Of a DNA stretch of 64,000 nucleotides, positions 28,228-41,000 are shown one piece after another; the first letter of the stretch is position 1; every line of letters begins with the position of its first letter. A model generated the notes under the pieces. It saw only the letters and a program-made list of their open reading frames with translations, ran no database searches and was not told where the DNA came from. The stretch is taken from positions 11,563,752-11,627,751 of the forward strand of contig OY821742.1 of NCBI GenBank assembly GCA_963682055.1, written 5' to 3'. This DNA comes from Primula veris. Its lineage: Eukaryota > Streptophyta > Magnoliopsida > Ericales > Primulaceae. The position numbers and the translations under genes are program-made.

Positions 28228-28917
28228 TTTGTTATAGATTATCAGATCGGTTCCGATCACTTTTAGACAATTCATCAAAGTCTGATATATAGGTAGTCAC
28301 ACAACCATGTATGTAGTAAAGTAGATCTATATACAAATATAGACTTATATCATTACATCCCCAAATCATTACCATATCAATGCATTATCAAGCCATTGAA
28401 TGCATTATGATTTGACAAAATGAATGGTTATACAAAATAGGAAAGGATTATTACCTCTTTTATCAAGTAGACCACTTATTCGTTGTTTGTTTGAACTTAT
28501 TCACAAATATCTTCATTCATCGTCATCGCCATCTTCATAATTTTTATCATTCCATTTGTTTTCCATGTTTGGAGTGCGGCTGATATCAAGAGATAAAATA
28601 GTGCCATGTTTGTTTGTTGCTTTTGTAGTCCCGGGGCTAGCAAAACTATTGGGACTATTCTTGTAATAGGAATGATACATACATTGTCAATCCAATTGAT
28701 AGTACAGTGCTTTAATGTTTGGATAGTACTATTATTTGTGGGATAAATAATCAATTCTCATGTTTGTGTAAGTACTATACTTTATAAATGACTAAAATAT
28801 AATCATCTTACCATTCTATCCTCTCTCCAAATTTTACACAACAAATGGAAAACACTGATTAAACGAGCGAGTTCAGGAAATGAGAATGATCAAAACTCAA
28901 AAGAATTACATACTACA
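28228..28917. other. intergenic region
   Basis: No gene or clear repeat recognised. Confidence 0.5.
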
Positions 28918-30125
28918 TGTTGGCCCGTGCAGCTAAATCTTAGAGGGGGGTGAATAAGATTTTAGGCGTTTTTTGCGGAATTAAAATTATAAACGCAACT
29001 AACAACCCAACTAGCTCAATATATATTTGCGACAATAAATATGCGATCATAATGTATAAATAAATTGAAACATGCGCACAATCACAAATAATATAAGTTG
29101 CGGAAAGTAAATAGTAAGAGAAGAGATTGACGCCACGATATATAGAAGTTCGGCAAACCCGCCTACGTCCTCTTCTCGGTAGTCACGCTACCGAGTATTT
29201 CACTATAATCTTCTTTCCAAGATTACAAATCCTACCGAGCTAACCAATCGATTTGCTCACCCTCTACCCGATGTTTCTACTCTTGATACAAGTACAAGTA
29301 TACACGTCTACGAGTCAACGACTCCCCCTCAATCTATGAGTACCCAAGTGTTTAACCTAAAACTTTTAACCAACACTTTGACTTAAAAGCTTATAATTTG
29401 CTCTTTACAAATTTATTGAAAATTAAACAACACTCATAATTTGATTGCTTTTAAATAAACTAATTTGTGAGATTTGACGATATTTGATCTTGATTTGAGC
29501 TTGAATCGCTCTCTTTAATTCTCCTCTTTTCGAGCTTTTTTCTCAACAATGATGCTTTTAAGTGTTTAAGATAGAGAGAGGTTGAGGGATCATGATTGGT
29601 GTGTTTTGGAGAGGGATTGTGGTGTATTTGAAGAGCCAAAATATCCATTGATCCATAGATGACCGTTTAGAGTTGTTGGGTGTATTATACAATGGGTAAC
29701 GGCTTATTTCCGAAAAAGAAAAAAACAACTTTTTTGAAATGGACTGAATCTCGATCGATCGGACTGAATCTTGATGGATCGAGATTTCTGGAAAACTTTG
29801 TACTTGCTATAATTTTGATCGATCGAACTGCATCTCGATTGATCGAGATTCACTGGAACCTTTTGGACCATTTTCGATCGATCGGATCGAGATTTCTGTA
29901 CTGATTTTTTCTACTTTTTAAAACACTCGTAATTTTCTCGTTCGGACTCCGAATCAACTTCCGTTTGAACCGTTGGATTCATTATTGAGTGCTCTATCAT
30001 TTTAAGTCCTGAAATATACATTTTATATTTTTGGAAAGATCAAATATTATATCATCGAATTGTAAAATTATTAAATCATAATCACACTTATAATCAAAAT
30101 TAATTATTGAACCCATGGTTCAACA
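28918..30125 (-). repeat. 3' LTR of the deleted retroelement (1208 bp)
   Basis: Shorter than its partner. It lacks about 31 bp after AAAAGCTT (present at 32262-32292 and in the solo LTR), part of the GATC array and 18 G residues. The GATC array is at 29748-29895. Confidence 0.88.
29748..29895. repeat. GATC-palindrome array in LTR U3 (left copy)
   Basis: Repeated TCGATCGATCG and CTCGATNGATCGAGAT words, each self-complementary. Confidence 0.8.
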
Positions 30126-30649
30126 ATCTCCTCCATTTTGATTATGACAAAATAATAATGATTTTACACGTATAAAACATATCGCCCCCATTTTAACAAA
30201 TCGTTTTTCTCTAAATATCATTTTTCTCCCCGTTTGGCATTATCAAAATGCAAATGTGGAGAGTTTTGAAAGAATTAATAAAACATGAAAAATATAATCA
30301 TGATGAATATAACTAAACTAATCACATATATGTAAATATTATAGAGTATAATGTACCAAATATGTGATGTTGAGTCCGCTCTCTAATGGCATTTGCATTG
30401 AGCGTTTCCAAGTTCAAGTATGTGGTACCATTTATTGGTATATCTTCCACTTTTATTGATCAATGGTGCTTCATTTTTTATGGTGGACTCGATTTTCTTG
30501 ACTTCCACGAATTTTACTGGTGTTGTCAACCAATTGTTGATTTTCTCCTTTTGAATGGAGATACCTACAAGACAAGATTTGTCCTTTTCTCCCCAATTTC
30601 TTTTGGGTCCGAAATTGTTAGTGGCATGGGTCTTTACTACCTATTTCAA

Positions 30650-31750
30650 ATCCTTTCTATTCACACTAAAACGATAAGGACATTTAGAAGAAATATGCTC
30701 GTTTCTGCTACAATGTGTACAATGCATAAACTTTTTCGCATAACGAGAACTATATGAAGTTTTGCAAGAATTTTTAGAAGTTTGATGAACGGTTTTGGTT
30801 TGAAAACATAAACCTCTTCTATCATTCCATGAGTTCGGCAAAGCTCTTGAAATGCCCCCTTGTGTAAAAATAACCTTTTGTATAGACGGAATAGGAGTTG
30901 TAGACATGCTAGAAGATTTGACAAAGCGGGTTGTGCTTGAGCCAAAAGTGTTGCAATCGAAACCCAAACCGCTTTTTTCATTGATATTTTTTTGACAACT
31001 CAAAATTTCGTCCAACACGGTTTTCCCTATGGAAAACCTTGAGATTGTTAACTCGAGTTTTTCGACCGTAATGACAAGCTCATCGTTTTTCTTTTTCAAA
31101 GAGTCATTCTCGGTTTTTAAAAACTCGTTTTGGAGAACAAAAGTATTATTCTCATATTTTAAGTCTTGCTTTTCATCATCAATGTCATTAAACGAAAATG
31201 ATATTGAGGATTAGACTCAATTTTAATTTTATCTCTTTTCAAGGATCTTATTTCTTCATTGAGAGAAGAATTTATCCTTTTAAGATAGTCGACCTTTTCA
31301 ACAAGTTTAGGAAACTTTTTGGAGTAAACATCGCACATATGAACTAATTTATCATAGGATATATCATTTACCTCATCGGCTTTGCTTTCACTTAAAGACA
31401 ATTTGTTGAGTTCATTGTTGTCTTGCATGGCCATATAGTAAGCAAGATAACCGAATTCGTTTTGGTCGAAACTTTTGCTAGTATTTTTGACTTGTTCTTC
31501 CTTTGTTTGCTCTTCTTATATTTGGTGCAATCTCTCGCCATGTGGCCTTCCTTAACACAAGTATAGCAAACAAAATCGTTAGAATAAATTGAATTATTTG
31601 ACGATTTACCGTTATGTTTGCGTTGGTGTTTTAGCTTGATCACTTCTTTGACAATTCTTCGAATTTCCATTTGTTCTACACACAAGTTAGAATTGTACAA
31701 GTTTGCCGTAAGAATCTTAACTCTAAAATCGCTAGATTTTATATGGAAGA
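30650..31750 (-). pseudogene. gag remnant with two zinc knuckles
   Basis: Minus-strand pieces in different frames: CYTCVKEGHMARDC (CCHC knuckle, about 31510-31570), a coiled-coil stretch (VEKVDYLKRINSSLNEEI, VEKLELTISRF) and a second knuckle CTHCSRNEHISSKC near 30680-30725. The N-terminal gag and all of pol are missing, and at least two frame changes occur. The layout of knuckle, coiled coil, knuckle is like gag of copia elements with long LTRs. The exact lineage cannot be fixed. Confidence 0.7.
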
Positions 31751-31755
31751 GCCTC

Positions 31756-31768
31756 GGCTCTGATACCA
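31756..31768 (-). promoter_or_regulatory. primer-binding site (initiator Met-tRNA)
   Basis: Minus strand reads TGGTATCAGAGCC, two bases from the LTR end. Confidence 0.85.
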
Positions 31769-31770
31769 AT

Positions 31771-33044
31771 TGTAGGCCCATGCGGCTAAACCTTAGAGGG
31801 GGGGGGGGGGGGGGGGGGGGGTGAATAAGGTTTTAGGCGTTTTTTGCGAAATTAAAATTCTAAGCGCAACTAACAACCCAACTAGCTCAATATATATTTG
31901 CGACAATAAATATACGATGATAATGTATGAATTAATTGAAACATGTGCACAATCATAAATAATATAAGTTGCGGAAAGTAAATAGTAAGGGAAGAGATTG
32001 ACACCACGATATATAGAGATTCGGCAAACCCGCATACGTCATCTCCTCGGTATTCATGCTACCGAGTATTTCACTATAATTTTTTTCCAAGATTACAAAT
32101 CCTACTGAGCTAATCAATCGATTTGCTCACCCTCTACCCCGATGTTTCGAATCTTGATACAAGTGCAAGCGTACACGTCTACGAGTCAACAACTCCTCCT
32201 CAATCTATGAGTACCCAAGTGTTTAGCCTAGAACTTGTAAAAAACACTTTGACTTAAAAGCTTCTACCCAAACACTCACTCACAAATGAGCTTATAATTT
32301 GCTCTTTACAAATTTATTGAAAATTAAACAACACTCACAATTTGATTGCTTCTAAATAAGTTAATTTGTGAGATTTGACGATGTTTGATCTTGATTTGAG
32401 CTTGAATCGCTTTCTCTTGAATTTCCCTCTTTTCGAGCTTTTTTCTCAACAATGATGATTTTAAATGTTTAAGATAGAGAGAGGTTGATGGATTATGATT
32501 GGTGTGTTTTGGAGAGGGATTGTGGTGTATTTGAAGAGCCAAAATGTCCATTGGTCCATATATGACCATTTACAGTTGTTGGGTGTATTGTACAATGGGT
32601 AAAGGCTTATTTCCGAAAAAGCAAAAAACAACTTTTTTGAAATGGACTGAATCTCGATCGATCGGACTGAATCTCGATGGATCGAGATTTCTGGAAAACT
32701 TTGTACTTGCTACAATTTTGATCGACCGGATTGCATCTCGATTGATCGAGATTCACTGGAACTTTTTGGACCATTTTTGATCGATCGGACTTTATCTCGA
32801 TCGATCGAGATTTCGGTATTGATTTTTTCTACTTTTTGAAACACTCGTAATTTGCTCGTTCGGACTCTGAATCGACTTCCGTTTGAACCGTTGGCTTCAT
32901 TATTGAGTGCTCTATCATTTTAAGTCCTGAAATATACATTTTATATTTTTAGAAAAGATCAAATATTATATCCTCGAATTTTAAAATTATTAAATCATAA
33001 TCACACTTATAATCAAAATCAATTATTGAACCCATGGTTCAACA
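31771..33044 (-). repeat. 5' LTR of the deleted retroelement (1274 bp)
   Basis: Contains a run of 24 G residues at 31798-31821 where the partner LTR has 6, and the fuller GATC array at 32649-32812. Confidence 0.88.
32649..32812. repeat. GATC-palindrome array in LTR U3 (right copy)
   Basis: Same array as 29748-29895 with one more unit (TTTATCTCGATCGATCGAGA). Confidence 0.8.
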
Positions 33045-33300
33045 CTACCAAACAAAATGAAATCATTAATAATTTAAGCATATTATATAAGGTTTACAGT
33101 TACGTCAGCTCCATTCAAATTACATAAAATTAGCACCATTATGCCTTCAAATTGGAAATGATAAACCACCCATTCAAAACTAAAAACATAACTTATCTTA
33201 ATTAAACTAGTACACAAAACCTCAAAATAACTTAACTAGTAACATTTGTAGATAGTAACCATGACATTAGTAAACCAGCAACAATACCACGAGGGCTTGT

Positions 33301-34520
33301 TCATATTCCTCCTACGAGAAGCATGTAAACCCATTCAAGACGATTCTCCCCAGACAAGCTAAAAAATAAGTCCACTTTGGCCGCATCACCGACAGTCATA
33401 CTCGCAGCCTTTAGTCGATACTTTGTTTCAAGAGACAATTTCTTTAACTCACCGTTAACCTTTTTCCTTGTTTTCGGAAGATCTTGATCGTAAACAATAC
33501 GTTGCACAATCTCAGCAATACGTTGAACAATCTCAGCAATACGTTGCACAATCGTGCTCTCAACCATATTAGCAAATTGCTCCCCCATTGAGGCAAAGCT
33601 GGAAGAGAAGGCATCACTCTGACTCCTCTTTCTTTCACTGCAAGATCCTGACTGCATCGGTGTTGTTCCGTTGGCCAAAAAGTCAACACCAACAGGTAAA
33701 TGTGCCACAAAATATTCTCCCTCATTTGTATTTCCTCTTCGTTCATAGCAGCTACAGCCTCCTCCGGACCCTCCGGTAATTCACCTATTGCTCGGTCTTT
33801 ACCAAATAAATGGCACCAATTATCATAGTAGGGAAAAGACTTATTACGCATCCCACTTACGCTCAAATCTTTCTGCAATTTCGAAAAAAAAAATGATAAA
33901 GGCCACAAAGCTAGTTAAAATGCAATATATAATAGTTACAATTTTTCTTTGTAACTAACACTTGAATTACAACATCAACACCACCACAATAAAGAAGAAA
34001 ATAAAAACAAAATATAAACTCTCTTTCAGAAAATCTAGCAGTACTCTTTCTTGGAAATATCTTAAAAATATAAACTATTTACATGGGGTGGTGTATTTTT
34101 GCTTTTAAAACTGAAAATTTGAATTTTCGGAACATCTAAGCTAGACTGTGGGGTAGGGTATTTTTTGCATTTTAAACACTTATTAGACATGTATAGCCTT
34201 AGCATAACCAATAAGAGAGTTGGATGCTCACTACATATTACAAACTGAACTCTAAACACACTACACTAACTTGAAAAGAAAAGTTTACAGTTTACCTTCA
34301 AGTAGTTTTTCCACACGTTGTCGCTGTCCACACTTATCATTTTCGGGAAATACTATCTTGAGCTTCTTCTCCAATTCCGGATAGAAAACCGGTTTAAATT
34401 GGCCATTCTCACTGCGCCACTTGTTACTTATTAGATCTAGTATCACCTTCAGTAGCTCATCTTCCTCCATATTTTGCCAAATTCGACTAGAAGTTACAGA
34501 ATTATTTTTGCCTCTAACTC
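33301..34520 (-). pseudogene. Myb/SANT-like domain protein, deleted and frameshifted
   Basis: The first part, at 34300-34470 (EEDELLKVILDLISNKW, then PVFYPELEKKLKIVFPE), is the start of a plant Myb/SANT-like DNA-binding domain. The second part, at 33700-33905, gives FPYYDNWCHLFGKDRA, the usual end of that domain. The middle of the domain (the conserved SGFGWD-type region) is absent. A frame change near 33700 separates it from the C-terminal part (CSERKRSQSDAFSSSFASMG, then VQRIAEIVQRIAEIVQRI, a small internal repeat). Proteins of this type are often related to PIF/Harbinger transposon accessory proteins. Non-functional as it stands, unless unusual splicing rescues it. Confidence 0.65.
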
Positions 34521-34769
34521 GTATTTATCCTTGAATGCTACTTTCAGGCCTCTCCATGTCTACATTATCAAACATTTAATAAGAACACAACTATATAAAG
34601 AAAAGTACTGCTACAAATCAATAAACAAACTCAAATACAATCTTAACATATAACCCAAACATATTACAGTTAAAAGTTAATAAAGAACCGTATTACAAAC
34701 ATATAACCCAAACATATTACAAATTCTAATATGCAACTTGAGAATAAAATTACTACAACTCAAAATGGG
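34521..34769. other. AT-rich spacer
   Basis: Nothing recognisable. Confidence 0.5.
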
Positions 34770-35262
34770 GTTTTATATGTTTGATACACCAAACTATATT
34801 CTTTTAACGATTTAGGTACCCACTTTTCAATTTTCCCAATTTGGGTACCACACTATAATAACTTTCCAATTTAGGTAGCACCGTCTAAATTAATCATGGA
34901 ATCATGTCACGTGACATTTGACAAACGTTAATTTGAGAGGGTAATTTTTTCAATTTGCACCAAAATATATTATCCTAGAAAAACGTTTTCCCCAATTTCA
35001 AAGATAACAAAAATTAGCACATAGTCCAAATTTGGGGAAACGTTGTTCTATAATGATATATTTTGGTGCAAAATGATAAATTACCCTCTCACATTCAAGT
35101 TTATCAAGCACGTGCTGTCATGTGACATGATTCTGTGATTAATTTAGATAATGGTACCTAAATTGGACGGTTTCTTATAGTGTGGTACCCAAATTGGAAA
35201 AGTTGAAAGGTGGGTATCCAAATCGTTAACAGTAACATAGTTTGTTGTACTAAACGTAATTT
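34770..35262. mobile_element. palindromic foldback element, copy 1
   Basis: Nearly the whole 0.5 kb is an imperfect inverted repeat. GATTTAGGTACCCAC near the left end pairs with GTGGGTATCCAAATC near the right, and CACCAAAATATATTAT pairs with ATGATATATTTTGGTG near the centre. A second copy is at 56042-56553. No ORF. This is probably a MITE of unassigned superfamily. Confidence 0.75.
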
Positions 35263-36445
35263 TTTCCTACTGGAAATTAAATATCTTCTGAAAATTAGAG
35301 TAATTGTAAATAGCAATAAGAAGCATAAACTACTATAAATTTCTACTCTACAATGAAAAATAGATCCAAAACACAACCCTATTCAGAACATAATTATCTT
35401 GCAAATAACAAGAACGAACACCGACAAAAACACAAGCCTGTTGTCAATATCATTATATTTCAGGTTAAAAATTTAACAACAAAAATATTTAACTATAACA
35501 ACTAATTCAATTGTAACAATACAACTTTTAATTTTAAAGCCACCACTTGCCAAAAGAATTTTGAAATTTTTATTCAAAGACACTTTCATATACAGATGAG
35601 ATAAATAAAGCATAGATTTCATTTTATTTTTTTATTAAAAATAAAAGTGTAAATATTGTATTAAACTAAAATCTCTACAATTAAAAAGAAGTAAACTTAT
35701 TTTTCAAACTGAAAATTATTAAAAAATAATAGAAATACCTCAACTATGTTTTGAAAACTTACTTATGTGTAGGGATATGGAAATAATATGGAAAAAAAGT
35801 CAAGACTATGACAATATAGATGTATTTATAGATGGGAAAATCATATATTTATTGAACTAATTAAAGACGAGGTGACTATTATCTACCTCAGTAATTAGGG
35901 ATACGGAAAAAAGACATGAGTTAGGGTTGTAATACACCGGATAAAAGGATATAAAACAAAGAAAAATCTGATAAATAAGATGAATTAAATGCAAAGATCA
36001 ATATCAGACTAGGCGTTTTGTTGCTCCACTTTGTACTTCTATGCATGATATTAATCTCTTGATTTACTCTCACCCACCATGGTAGTTAAACGAGGGTGAT
36101 AATAAATTGATATACCGTTGCTGAGTTTTTGAGATGTAACATTTTTTTCATTGAATGAGAGAAGAGAGATGAATGCATATGTTCTTTGTATTGAATTGAA
36201 TGGGAAGAACGAAGGGTGTGTGATACATCTGAAGGGTATAATTGTAAAAGTTAAATTCAGTCCAGATTTCACTTTTTTAAAACCCCGCCCTCATGTATTA
36301 GAATATATGTCATTTCACATCTTTTGTAATACACACTTCTTTTCTTGTGCAGCCCAATTTAGAAACGTTTGAAACATATTTTGTGGGTCTAAGTTTTTTC
36401 ATAATACAATCCAATGGTAGAAAAGGTCCAAACAAACATGGCTTT
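35263..36445. other. AT-rich intergenic region
   Basis: No gene. AAGTCAAGACTATGACAAT at 35799-35817 is a fragment of the F-box palindrome arm. Confidence 0.5.
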
Positions 36446-36995
36446 AGGGTGTGTTTGTTTGTGGGACTAAATTGGTGGGATTGGACTCGATATCCAGTGA
36501 GCCCACAAATAAAGTGTTTGTTTTGCTAAATTAGCCTTGAACATGTAGTCCAAATAGACACCAAATCACACTCAAGACCATCATTTGAAATACCACATAT
36601 GTATGGTATTAAATGGTAAGGATTGAAGTTTGAAACTCAAATGTCTACCCCATGTTTTCTTCATACGTAAATTTGTAACTCACCAAAGGAAGAAGCTTTT
36701 ATATGATTCTATGATGTAAACATTTTGCACTAGTTACGAATACTAACACTAGTATAAAACTAATTTAATTATAATTTAACATAGCATTGCTTTTTAAAAT
36801 AAATTTGTTCAAAGTTTGCATAGTTATTCCCTAAAGTTTTAGTTCTTTTTCTTTGGCATTTCATGAAACCTGCTCTAACATATGTGAAACAATACATAAC
36901 TTTAATGGGAGGTGAAAGAACTCAAAGGGAAAAACTGGAAAATCGTTTGCCCTAGTATCATGTCTACATTTAACCCATTGCAAAACAAACACTGC
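36446..36995. mobile_element. possible hAT-like MITE
   Basis: Starts AGGGTGTGTTTGTTTG and ends near CAAAACAAACACTGC, an imperfect inverted terminus. Low certainty. Confidence 0.3.
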
Positions 36996-37403
36996 ATTAT
37001 TAGTCGCATTCTAAATAATCAGCCATGTGGTATTTCTAGTATCACACTTATCCTGTTGTATTTCTAGTCCCGGAATTACAAATCCCGTAATACAACAGTT
37101 AGGATATAAGTTTGTGAGTTATATAGTGGCATGTGATGGCCTTGTAGATTTATACAAAAAAAAAAAAAAAAAAGTTGTGGTTTCGTGGGCACTCTATCCA
37201 GTCGGATAATCAAATAATAATTGTTGACGTGTAATAATATAATTACATTCTTTTTTTATTTTCACAGGTTAGCGTCTTTATATGACATACTTTTGTCCCG
37301 ACCGAAAGTGGCATTATTCAGGCTCAAGAATAAAATTTATACTATGTTATCTTGTTATCTTTGTATTCGTGGGGAAGATGAATTTTATTTTCAACAGGAA
37401 CCA
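36996..37403. other. spacer before the copia element
   Basis: An A18-type run at about 37157-37174. Otherwise nothing recognised. Confidence 0.4.
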
Positions 37404-37720
37404 TGTATTAACATTGTGTGTTTTGTAGTGTTATTTGTGATGTTTCAGGAATACATGGAATTAATTGAAGTATTCAGTAAACTATAGGACAGCTTGTGAA
37501 TCTTGGACTCAATGTGTCAACTTAGAGAATGTACAAGGGAAATTTGTAATTAATGTAAACTATTACTATATAAAGGTCCAGGAGACTAAATAGATCATAA
37601 CTTTTCTCTTTTCAATATATTATCTCTCTCTCTGTAAACACGATATGTTCCTCTGTATATAAACAAGATCATCAAGTTTCTTTGATGATCATAATATAAA
37701 CAGTTTATATAGTTTCTACA
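37404..37720 (+). repeat. copia 5' LTR
   Basis: 317 bp, TATA-like ACTATATAAAGG at about 37563-37574, and a repeated ATCATCAAG/TTGATGATC hairpin near its end. Confidence 0.92.
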
Positions 37721-37733
37721 TGGTATCAGAGCC
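37721..37733 (+). promoter_or_regulatory. copia primer-binding site
   Basis: TGGTATCAGAGCC, complementary to the 3' end of initiator Met-tRNA. Confidence 0.9.
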
Positions 37734-38057
37734 ACGGTGTGAACACCTCATGACACCTTTTCCAGAATTATAACTTGGTCTAAAACCACCAGAATTTGGC
37801 CTAAAATTATATGAACCTGGCCTAAACTTATTATTATCCTGAGAGTACTGAGCATTCAAAGCCATATTATGTACTGGTACATTCTTACCAATACTATTCT
37901 TTTTTTCATCCTGAGTAATCATGAAATAAATGTCATTCATAGTGGGCATTGGTTTCATTAAAAGAATTTGCCCACTTGCCATGGAATAACTCTCATTTAG
38001 ACCCATCAAGAATGTCATCTTAAACACTCTATTTTCTCTAGTAATAACAACACTCAT
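37732..38057 (-). pseudogene. inverted gag segment of the copia element
   Basis: The minus strand codes for the middle of copia gag (FLMGLNESY, then ILLMKPMPTMNDIYFMI) running into GGFRPSYNSGKGVMRCSH, the start of the zinc knuckle. It points opposite to the rest of the element. Its first 62 bp (37732-37793) are an inverted copy of 38138-38200, so the two form a long hairpin. The inverted piece abuts the primer-binding site directly. Confidence 0.88.
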
Positions 38058-41000
38058 GAAATTACAAGTACAACTTCCTATAGTCCCACAACTACACCTA
38101 GGAAGTGGACTTAGAATGTTTAAAGAATTCCAACAAGTCTCTGGTGGTTTTAGACCAAGTTATAATTCTGGAAAAGGTATCATGAGGTGTTCACACTGTG
38201 GTTCTGATAGACACACTAAAGATAGGTGCTATAGGGTTCATGGGTACCCACCAGGGTGGAGGCCTAGGCCAAGGGTTGTTTTTAGTGGGCCTAGGTTTAG
38301 TGGTTCACAACCCCATGTTCATCAAGTTTATGCTTAATCTCAACCAGTTTTTCAACCACAGCAGCAACATCAGGTGTTTCAATCACCTTATCCAGTACCA
38401 TCTCTTCAGAATTTGTCTTCTAGTTCTGATCAGGTTACCAGTGCTTCTGATCACATGTCTCAGCAAACAACATCTTTCTCTGATTCTCAGCAAGCAACTC
38501 CTTTCTCTAATTTGACATACACAGGAATGTCTGGTATGCCTGTATCATTTGCTTTTACTTCTTTATCTATTTATTCTAATAGTTTTATAAATAAAAACAA
38601 ATTAAATGCAAATTGGATTTTAGATAGTGGTGCTAGTGAACACATGGTTAATAGTTCTGATTATTTTTCAGAATTTAAACCTTCTTATATACCACATATA
38701 AATTTACCTAATGGAAACATTGCTTTAGTAACTCATATAGGAACAGTTTTTTTCCAGTCAGGATTAGTATTACATAATGTGTTGTGTGTACCTTCTTTTA
38801 GTTTTAATCTTGTCTCAGTTAGTAAGCTAGCAAGAGATTCAGCTTGTTCTTTAATTTTTAGAGATAAAATGTGTTCAATACAGAATCAGGGCTCCTTGAA
38901 GATGATTGGTAGTGCAGAAGAGCAGCATGGTTTTTACATTTTTAAAAATCCAATTGTTATAAAGTCTTCCTTTGATTCTAGTCTTTTCTTGTAATAATGT
39001 TACTATTCATAATAAGCCAAGTGTGTGGCATTTTAGGTTAGGACACCCTTCTCAGTCTATTCTTAGACTTGTTTTAGCTGAAATCAATGATACTAATTGT
39101 ATGGATAATAATGATGTAGTTTGTGAGTTCTGTCATTTTTCTAAGCATCACAGGTCTTCTTTTCCTATTAGAAATACTATAACTACTTGTGCTTTTGATA
39201 TTATTCATTGTGATTTATGGAGTCCATATATTGTTGCTACTCATACTGCAGAACAATATTTTTTAACAATAGTTGATGATTATACTAGGTGTACTTGAAT
39301 TTTCTTGTTAAAACATAAGTCTGAAACTGCTACCATCTTGCCTATTTTTCATCAAATGGTTTTAACACAGTTTGGTTTGAAGATTAAAGTATTAAGACCT
39401 GATAATGGTAGTGAGTTTAATTTGTCTTATTTTTATGCTAATAATGGTATTATTCACCAAACTAGCTGTGTGGATACTCCACAGCAGAATGGTGTTGTTG
39501 AAAGAAAACATCAACATATTCTTAATGTTGCCAGAACTCTTAGGTTTCAATCCTCTTTGCCTCATATTTTTTGGGGAGAGTGTGTTTTAACAGCTGTTTA
39601 CCTAATAAATAGAATGCCAACTCCTTTGTTAAATAATAAGTCACCATATGAGATATTGTATAATAAGAAACCTACTTATAATCATTTTAGAGTTTTTGGA
39701 AGTTTATGTTTTGCCAGTACTTTGTCCAGAAATAGGACTAAGTTTGATAAAAGAGCAAGAAAGTGTGTTATGGTTGGTTATGGGGCTAGTAACAAAGGTT
39801 ATAAACTATATGATACACATGTTTTTTTTCTTAGCAGAGATGTAATTTTTTATGAGCATATATTTTCCTATTCTAAAGATCTAAATGTTGATAGTTTATC
39901 TAATTTTCAGAGAAATGAAGTTCTTAGCACAAATGATAACAGTGGTACTAGTAATGTTAGTCAGAATAATAGTCACAGCAATACTAAAAGTAGAACTAAT
40001 GATGTTATTATTAGTGATGATATAGATGCACAGGTAAAAAGGAGAACAAAGAGGACACATTAAACTCCAGGCTATTTACAGGATTTTCATGTTCAAATGA
40101 ACAATGTTGCAAGTCACAACAGTACAACTACTTATCCTTTATCTTCTTTTTTGTCTTATAATAATATTTCAAGTAATTACAAGTCTTTTTGCCTTTCTAT
40201 TTCTGCAAATATAGAACCTAAAACCTATAGGCAAGCTCAGACTAATCCTTTATGGTTAGAAGATATGGAAAAATAAATATAAGCCTTAGAGACTAATAAG
40301 ACATGGGTTTTAACTGAATTACCATAAGGAAGACAACCTACAGGGTGCAAGTGGGTTTATAAGATTAAACATAAATCTGATGGAACTATAGAAAGATATA
40401 AGGCTAGATTAGTTGCAAAAGGATATACTCAGTTAGAAGGAATAGACTATGATGCTACTTTTTCACCTGTTGCAAAAATGACTACTGTTAGGACTTTTTT
40501 GGCTGTTGCAGCATCTAGAAGTTGGTTTTTGTCACAAGTTGATGTAAATAATGCTTTTTTTTTGCATGGTGAGTTAGATGAAAAGGTTTACATGATGTTT
40601 CCACCTGGCTTTTAGAAAAATGAATCACCATCTTTGGTTTGTAAATTATAAAAGTCTTTATATGGTTTAAAATAGGCTTCAAGACAATGGTTTTCCAAAT
40701 TAAGTATGGCTTTGATATCTTTTGGATTTAAACAGTCAGTAGCTGATCATTCTCTGTTTACCTATAACAAAAATGGAGATTTTTTGGTTTTACTTGTTTA
40801 TGTAGATGATATTTTGTTAAGAAGTGCTTCTTCTAAATTGGTTGAACAGGTGAAGATTCTTCTCAATACTAAGTTTCAGCTAAAAGACTTGGGTCCACTC
40901 AGTTATTTTCTTGGACTTGAGGTAGCTAGAAGTAGTTTAGGAATACATGTTTGCCAGAGAAAATATGCTTTAGAATTGTTAGAAGATACAGTACAGTTGG

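Larger units (their letters stand above)
28918..33044 (-). mobile_element. internally deleted LTR retrotransposon (copia-like)
   Basis: LTRs 28918-30125 and 31771-33044 both begin TGT and end AACA on the plus strand. The element runs on the minus strand: the primer-binding site TGGTATCAGAGCC (initiator Met-tRNA) is at 31756-31768 beside the right LTR, and a purine tract (AAAATGGAGGAGAT) is at 30126-30139 beside the left LTR. The flanks CTACA and CTACC are an imperfect 5-bp target duplication. The 1.65-kb interior has only gag-derived zinc knuckles and no protease, integrase or reverse transcriptase, so it depends on other elements for movement. Confidence 0.88.

Noticed and set aside
31618..31824. 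ORF ending in a run of glycines
   Set aside because: The glycines are a translation of the 24-G homopolymer in the LTR.
36051..36372. Overlapping ORFs on both strands
   Set aside because: Short, overlapping and with no recognisable motif.
37027..37487. Short ORFs just left of the copia element
   Set aside because: They cross an A-run and enter the LTR. No family could be recognised.
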